Shown piece by piece: positions 61,744 to 64,000 of a DNA stretch of 64,000 nucleotides. Origin of the DNA: Prosthecobacter sp. (GTDB lineage Bacteria > Verrucomicrobiota > Verrucomicrobiia > Verrucomicrobiales > Verrucomicrobiaceae); NCBI GenBank assembly GCA_021733925.1, contig JAIPJY010000008.1:112964-176963 (forward strand), in the 5' to 3' direction. The notes under the pieces are model-generated. The model searched no databases and had not been told where the DNA came from. It worked only from the letters and a program-made list of their open reading frames with translations. The number at the start of each line of letters is the position of its first letter. Position 1 is the stretch's first letter. The position numbers and the translations under genes were made by a program.

Positions 61744-63801
61744 ATGCCCAAGCCCCTTCAAGTCCTCATCTGGATCGCCATCTCCCTCCTCGGAGCAGGC
61801 TCCGTCGCATTCTCCGCGCTGCACCAGGGTGAAACCATCAATGCCCTGTGGCTGGTCGTCGCCGGTCTGTGTTCCTTCGCCATCGCGTATCGCTTTTACA
61901 GCAAATGGCTCATCACCAAGGTGCTCGTGCTCGACAAACATCGCGCTCCGCCCTCGATAACGCACAAGGACGGCAAGGACTTCGTGCCCACGAACAAGTG
62001 GGTCGTATTCGGCCACCACTTCGCAGCCATTGCCGGTCCAGGCCCCCTCGTGGGCCCCGTGCTCGCGGCGCAGTTTGGCTATTTGCCCGGCATGCTGTGG
62101 ATCCTCATCGGTGCCACGCTCGGCGGCGGTGTGCATGATGCCATCGTCATGTTTGCCTCCATCCGTCGTGGCGGCAAATCCGTGGGCCAGATGCTCAAGG
62201 AAGAGGTCAATCCCCTGGTCGGTTTCGTGGCCATGATTTCCGTGCTCGCCATCATGACCATCCTCCTCGCCGTGCTCGGCCTCGTCGTGGTGAAGGCGCT
62301 CGCCGAAAGCCCCTGGGGCCTGTTCACCATCGTCATGACCATCCCGCTGGCCTTCATCATGGGCTTTGGTCACACCATCTTCGGAGCCAGTGTGCGCAGC
62401 ATCACCATCTTCGGCATCATCGGTCTGCTCGTCAGCGTTTGGGCGGGCAGCCACCTCAAAGATTGGGGCATCGAGCACTTCTTTGACTACAAGGGCGAGA
62501 CCATCGCCTGGTCCATCATGATCTACGGCTTCGCCGCCTCCGTGCTCCCGGTGTGGATGCTCCTCGCACCGCGCGACTACTTGAGCACCTTCATGAAGAT
62601 CGGCACCGTGGCCGTGCTGGCCGTCGTGGTCATCTGGGTCGCTCCCGAGCTGCACATGCCCAAGCTCACGAAGTTCGTGGACGGCACCGGCCTCGTCTTC
62701 CTCGGCAGCGTCTTCCCGTTTGTCTTCATCACCATCGCCTGCGGAGCCATCTCCGGCTTCCACGCGCTCATCTCCTCCGGCACCACACCCAAGCTGCTCG
62801 ACAACGAAGCCGACATCCGCAGCGTCGCCTATGGTGCCATGATCACCGAGATGCTCGTCGCCCTCATGGCCCTCGTTGCCGCCTGTGCGCTGCAGCCCGG
62901 CGAATACTTCGCCATCAATGCCGGTGCCGCCAAGATTGTGCAAACCGACCCCTCCCAGGCCGCTGCCGTCACCAGCATGATCACCACCGCAGGCTTCCCC
63001 GTCACCGTTACCGGCATGGAAAAACTGGCCGCCGACATCGGTGAGAAGACCATGTTTGGCCGCGTCGGCGGTGCGCCCACCTTTGCCGTCGGCATGGCGC
63101 AGATGTTTGCCCGCGCCTTTGGCCCCGGCTGGATGGCCTTCTGGTATCACTTCGCCATCATGTTTGAGGCGCTCTTCATTCTGACCACCATCGACGCCGG
63201 CACGCGCGTCGGCCGCTTCATTCTGCAGGACTTCCTCGGCGGCATTTGGAAACCGCTCGGCAACACCCGCAGCCTCCCGGCCAACGTCCTCGCCAGCGCC
63301 CTGCTCGTCGCAGCCTGGGGTTTCTTCCTCTATCAAGGCGTGGTCGATCCCCTCGGCGGCATCAACACCCTCTGGCCGCTCTTCGGCATTGCCAACCAGC
63401 TCCTCGCCGTCATCGCCTTCTGCCTCGGCACCACCATCCTCATCAAGATGGGCAAGGCGCGCTACCTCCTCGTCACCGTAATCCCCCTGCTCTTCCTCAT
63501 GAGCGTCACCTTCGCCGCCGGCTACATCAAGCTCTTCGATCCCAATCCCAAGATGGGCTTCATCTCCGCCACCAAGTTCTATGCCGGCAAAATCGCCGCT
63601 GGCGGCACCGAGAAGGAGATGAAGGAATGGGCTGCGCAGCAGTTCAACTTCACCGTGGACACCGCCGTCACCGCCTTCTTCCTCCTCGCCGTCGCCATCA
63701 TCTTCCTCGGCTGCCTCCGCGAATGGATCAAGCTCCTCAGCGGCTCCAAGAAAGTCGTGCTCAACGAAGAGCCATACGTAGCGCTGCCGGAGAGTGCGTG
63801 A
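61744..63801 (+). CDS. cstA: Carbon starvation protein CstA (peptide/pyruvate transporter family)
   Basis: 685 aa integral membrane protein with about 16 hydrophobic segments. NKWVVFGHHFAAIAGPGPLV, GPVLAAQFGYLPGMLWILIG and LGGGVHDAIVMFASIRR are the CstA signature; FHALISSGTTPKLLDNEADI and FEALFILTTIDAGTRVGRF complete the family pattern. CstA proteins import peptides or pyruvate and are induced on carbon starvation in E. coli. A Lys/Glu-rich cytoplasmic segment lies near 625-645. A hairpin-containing repeat follows at 63812. Confidence 0.95.
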   Translation: MPKPLQVLIWIAISLLGAGSVAFSALHQGETINALWLVVAGLCSFAIAYRFYSKWLITKVLVLDKHRAPPSITHKDGKDFVPTNKWVVFGHHFAAIAGPGPLVGPVLAAQFGYLPGMLWILIGATLGGGVHDAIVMFASIRRGGKSVGQMLKEEVNPLVGFVAMISVLAIMTILLAVLGLVVVKALAESPWGLFTIVMTIPLAFIMGFGHTIFGASVRSITIFGIIGLLVSVWAGSHLKDWGIEHFFDYKGETIAWSIMIYGFAASVLPVWMLLAPRDYLSTFMKIGTVAVLAVVVIWVAPELHMPKLTKFVDGTGLVFLGSVFPFVFITIACGAISGFHALISSGTTPKLLDNEADIRSVAYGAMITEMLVALMALVAACALQPGEYFAINAGAAKIVQTDPSQAAAVTSMITTAGFPVTVTGMEKLAADIGEKTMFGRVGGAPTFAVGMAQMFARAFGPGWMAFWYHFAIMFEALFILTTIDAGTRVGRFILQDFLGGIWKPLGNTRSLPANVLASALLVAAWGFFLYQGVVDPLGGINTLWPLFGIANQLLAVIAFCLGTTILIKMGKARYLLVTVIPLLFLMSVTFAAGYIKLFDPNPKMGFISATKFYAGKIAAGGTEKEMKEWAAQQFNFTVDTAVTAFFLLAVAIIFLGCLREWIKLLSGSKKVVLNEEPYVALPESA

Positions 63802-63811
63802 GCAACGCGGC

Positions 63812-63843
63812 AGCGTCCCCGGAGTGCGGTGCTTCAGCACCGC
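63812..63843 (+). repeat. Dispersed repeat with GCGGTGCT-TC-AGCACCGC hairpin after cstA
   Basis: AGCGTCCCCGGAGTGC (63812-63827) matches the repeats at 22781 and 39159, and is followed by a perfect 8-bp hairpin (63826-63843) with a 2-base loop. It lies 10 bp after the cstA stop; there is no T run, but it may still aid transcript ending or stability. Confidence 0.6.
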
Positions 63844-63904
63844 TCTGGAGTTTGGCCCATTCATAAGAACAACCAGGCGGGTCATTTTCGGGGTTCTTCC
63901 TTGG

Positions 63905-64000
63905 TCAGGCAGCGGCAAACAGCATGCCTGGCAGGCTCAAAGGCGGCTTGAGCGGGGGTTTCTTGCGGGTCTTGTCCGGTGTGCTCTCTGTTACGAAGTG
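63905..64000 (-). CDS. Possible C-terminal fragment of a gene continuing past the right edge
   Basis: The minus-strand frame ending at TGA 63907-63905 reads TPDKTRKKPPLKPPLSLPGM and then LFAAA; it is open to the right edge (31 codons). The basic, proline-rich tail is plausible for a real protein, but the fragment is too short to identify. Confidence 0.35.
   Translation of the reverse strand, partial: HFVTESTPDKTRKKPPLKPPLSLPGMLFAAA

Noticed and set aside
61735-63918. 727-codon minus-strand frame opposite cstA
   Set aside because: Its Glu/Asp/His/Gly-rich translation is the antisense of the hydrophobic CstA sequence; CstA motifs are unmistakable on the plus strand.
1-64000. tRNA, rRNA, CRISPR arrays or insertion-sequence transposases
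   Set aside because: No cloverleaf ends, rRNA-like segments, regularly spaced repeats or transposase motifs were recognised on either strand; the giant gene's repeats are protein-coding.

Overview
This 64 kb window is high-GC, gene-dense bacterial DNA, most probably from Verrucomicrobiota (Verrucomicrobiaceae, Prosthecobacter/Verrucomicrobium-like). The case rests on gene content: a giant protein built of autotransporter-associated beta-strand repeats, a PVC-type NPCBM/dehydrogenase/cytochrome c fusion, a sigma factor paired with a Ser/Thr kinase carrying PEGA and FGE-sulfatase domains, a secreted esterase/SMP-30 fusion, ThuA and VWA/GATase membrane proteins, and a TGTTC-N4-GAACA palindrome before recA. 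No rRNA, tRNA, CRISPR or insertion sequence was recognised.

Layout. (1) 1-15641, minus: one uninterrupted reading frame of more than 5,200 codons with an N-terminal signal peptide. It runs off the left edge and carries an 11-base poly-C tract. All other apparent ORFs there are shadows. (2) 15642-19904: a regulatory intergenic region, then dnaG-rpoD. (3) 19905-24655: mostly minus-strand genes (GGCT-like, lipoate ligase family, DUF6678-like, EboD/AroB-like) plus a secreted esterase/SMP-30 fusion followed by a decayed copy of its own 3' end. (4) 24948-27994: NarX/NarL-type two-component system plus a pseudo-receiver. (5) 28005-31477, minus: zwf-opcA-ubiA(eboC-like). (6) 31735-37020: sigma/kinase pair, exported MsrB, DUF5069 protein, second ECF sigma. 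(7) 37178-45866: 1,179-aa PVC cytochrome, orphan antitoxin-like gene, esterase, class-V aminotransferase, VWA protein. (8) 45969-51309: gpmI with a small tyrosine phosphatase, amidase, GmhB-like phosphatase, ribD. (9) 51443-54390: orphan GspF, recA with putative LexA box, PilZ-like protein. (10) 54424-59332, minus: ABC-HlyD-TolC export trio whose ABC gene is frameshifted and has degenerate ATPase motifs, behind a perfect 24-bp palindrome. (11) 59622-63801: Nudix hydrolase, NlpC/P60-like protein, ThuA protein, CstA. A possible gene fragment lies at the right edge.

Themes. Information-processing genes (dnaG, rpoD, recA) sit beside a heavily surface/export-oriented repertoire. The strongest unexplained signals are the giant surface protein with possible phase-variation tracts, the degenerate export system, and a palindromic repeat family one copy of which lies in frame inside a coding sequence. 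Assignments come from reading translations and motifs; no database search was run.
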